64,000 nt of DNA from NCBI RefSeq assembly GCF_023343835.1, contig NC_064471.1, positions 6,189,598-6,253,597 on the forward strand, read 5' to 3'. Under the pieces are notes generated by a model. It saw only the letters and a list, made by a program, of their open reading frames with translations. It did not search any database and had not been told where the DNA came from. This DNA comes from Lagopus muta (taxonomy: Eukaryota > Chordata > Aves > Galliformes > Phasianidae). This document shows positions 62,881 through 64,000 of the stretch, one piece after another. The translations under genes were made by a program, and so were the position numbers. Each line of letters begins with the position of its first letter. The first letter of the stretch is position 1.

Positions 62881-64000
62881 ATAGTCTGCATTTCAAATCA
62901 TTCTGTTGTGTTCTGTTTCTTTAAATTTCGCATCTTTCCAGTTGCCAACATTAAAAAGTAAGTAGTATTATAGGCATCATTTTCTTTTTCGCTTAATGTT
63001 TTGGGATTTATAAAGGCATACTCAGGAACATTCAAAGCTCTTGAAGAAACAGAAAGAATTTGCTAGTTTCTTGTCTGAAAATGTTATGGTATATTTATTT
63101 AAGGATTTTGTTTGTTTTTGTAGCATAGACTAGAATTAGTATTTGCATAGCCTTTCACTTCAGCTGTGCTGAGAAGTTTGCTTGCTATGTACTCTATAGC
63201 ATAGTGTATGTGGTTTATGTGTGTACGTTTATACAAATGTGAATATATCACATGACTAGCAGCAGATCTACAGAGATGTCAAAAGATATACAGAAGGAAC
63301 AAAATCATATCCTTCATGTATTTCTGGAGAGGATTTAGTGCGTTTAGTGGACTGTCACTGAATAAAATGTAAAGAAAGAGAAAGTAACTGAAGAATTTCT
63401 TGCATGGTGGACTCAAGAGAGCGGTAGTGTATTGAGCATTGAGCAACACAGTTGAATGATGAGGCCTTTTTGTTCCAAGTTAGGGAGAGCTCTTAGTATC
63501 CTTGTGAGTATAGCCTCGAGCACATCCTGGAACACATCCTATGTCAGCACAGCCCCACAGAATGCCCCAGATGCCTCTCATCCCTGTGGTTTATCGTTTC
63601 ATCTGGGTTACAGAGGAGCCTGGTCCATTTCTGAGTACTGACCCAGCCCTGCACTGCTCAGGCAGCCTGAGTTTTGTCGTTCAATTAAGTAGAAGAAGAA
63701 ACATGACTGCTTAGAATATGGGTTAATGCACAGAAACTGAAACCAGAGCTCTTGAATTACTGAAAGACGTAAGTCTGGGCTTCAGAAGATTTGGTTTCAG
63801 CACGTGTTGCCTTAGGCAACTTATTTTAGTGCTTGGCATTCTGTCTCCCACTTTTGTCAGATGGAAATAACACATCTTTTCATGTTTCTGTCTCATTCTC
63901 TGCTTTGTCATAATAGCTTGGGGACTTCCTCATGATATGTTAAAGAATAATTTAGGCAACACTGTAGGATTGCAATTTTTGTGTTCAGTTTGTGATAATA
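62881..64000. other. Non-coding stretch to window end
   Basis: AT-rich unique sequence; no gene, RNA gene or named repeat recognised. Confidence 0.55.

Noticed and set aside
1..64000. tRNA or rRNA genes
   Set aside because: I looked for B-box-like GGTTCGANTCC and rRNA-like blocks on both strands; only the proviral primer-binding sites resemble tRNA ends.

Overview
The window reads as bird nuclear genomic DNA. It has many CR1 LINE 3' ends (tails of the ATTCTGTGATTCTGTGA type and the 'ggttggaagggacc' block), avian ERVL-type proviruses and an alpharetrovirus-like provirus. The alpharetroviral relationship hints at a galliform-like host, but the species cannot be read from the sequence. Assembly quality is imperfect: there is a 200-N gap at 22333-22532 and long homopolymers.

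Layout. 1-14655: the 3' end of a host gene on the + strand, with four supported coding exons (9943-10423, 10719-10823, 13827-13936, 14315-14463), a stop at 14461 and an AATAAA at 14632. It encodes the C-terminus of a Ser/Thr-Pro-rich, basic, probably nuclear protein that I could not name. Its introns hold CR1 copies and a solo ERVL-type LTR inserted six bases past a splice donor. 14656-22332: no recognised gene, with old CR1/L3-like LINE debris.

22333-40510: a stack of endogenous retroviruses. ERVL copy 1 (+) has full-length gag and pol in one frame, separated by a single UAG, then a truncated 3' LTR. An inverted LTR of the same subfamily follows directly. ERVL copy 2 (+) follows; its gag is truncated, its pol carries two CGA-to-TGA stops, and it ends in a 526-bp LTR. 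Copy 2 pol is split by a complete provirus on the - strand (28907-37036) with 242-bp LTRs, a TCTTGG target duplication, and gag, pro, pol and env. Its Gag is alpharetrovirus-like. However, pro lies in its own -1 frame, reached at an in-frame GGGAAAC, and pol in a further -1 frame, reached at AAATTTA followed by UGA. The 740-codon Env is open and does not look like an alpharetroviral Env. pol has one apparent frameshift in the integrase.

40511-49070: no recognised gene; three CR1 copies. 49071-55082: a third provirus (- strand, 6.0 kb, GTGGTC duplication) with open gag and pol, no env, a tRNA-Arg-like primer site 18 nt from the gag ATG, and an extra domain inside its integrase region. 55083-64000: no recognised gene, with four CR1 fragments.

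The nesting gives relative ages. ERVL copy 2 is older than the - strand provirus inside it. The - strand provirus and the 49-55 kb provirus both have LTR pairs differing at only about 1% of positions, so both are recent relative to the CR1 debris.
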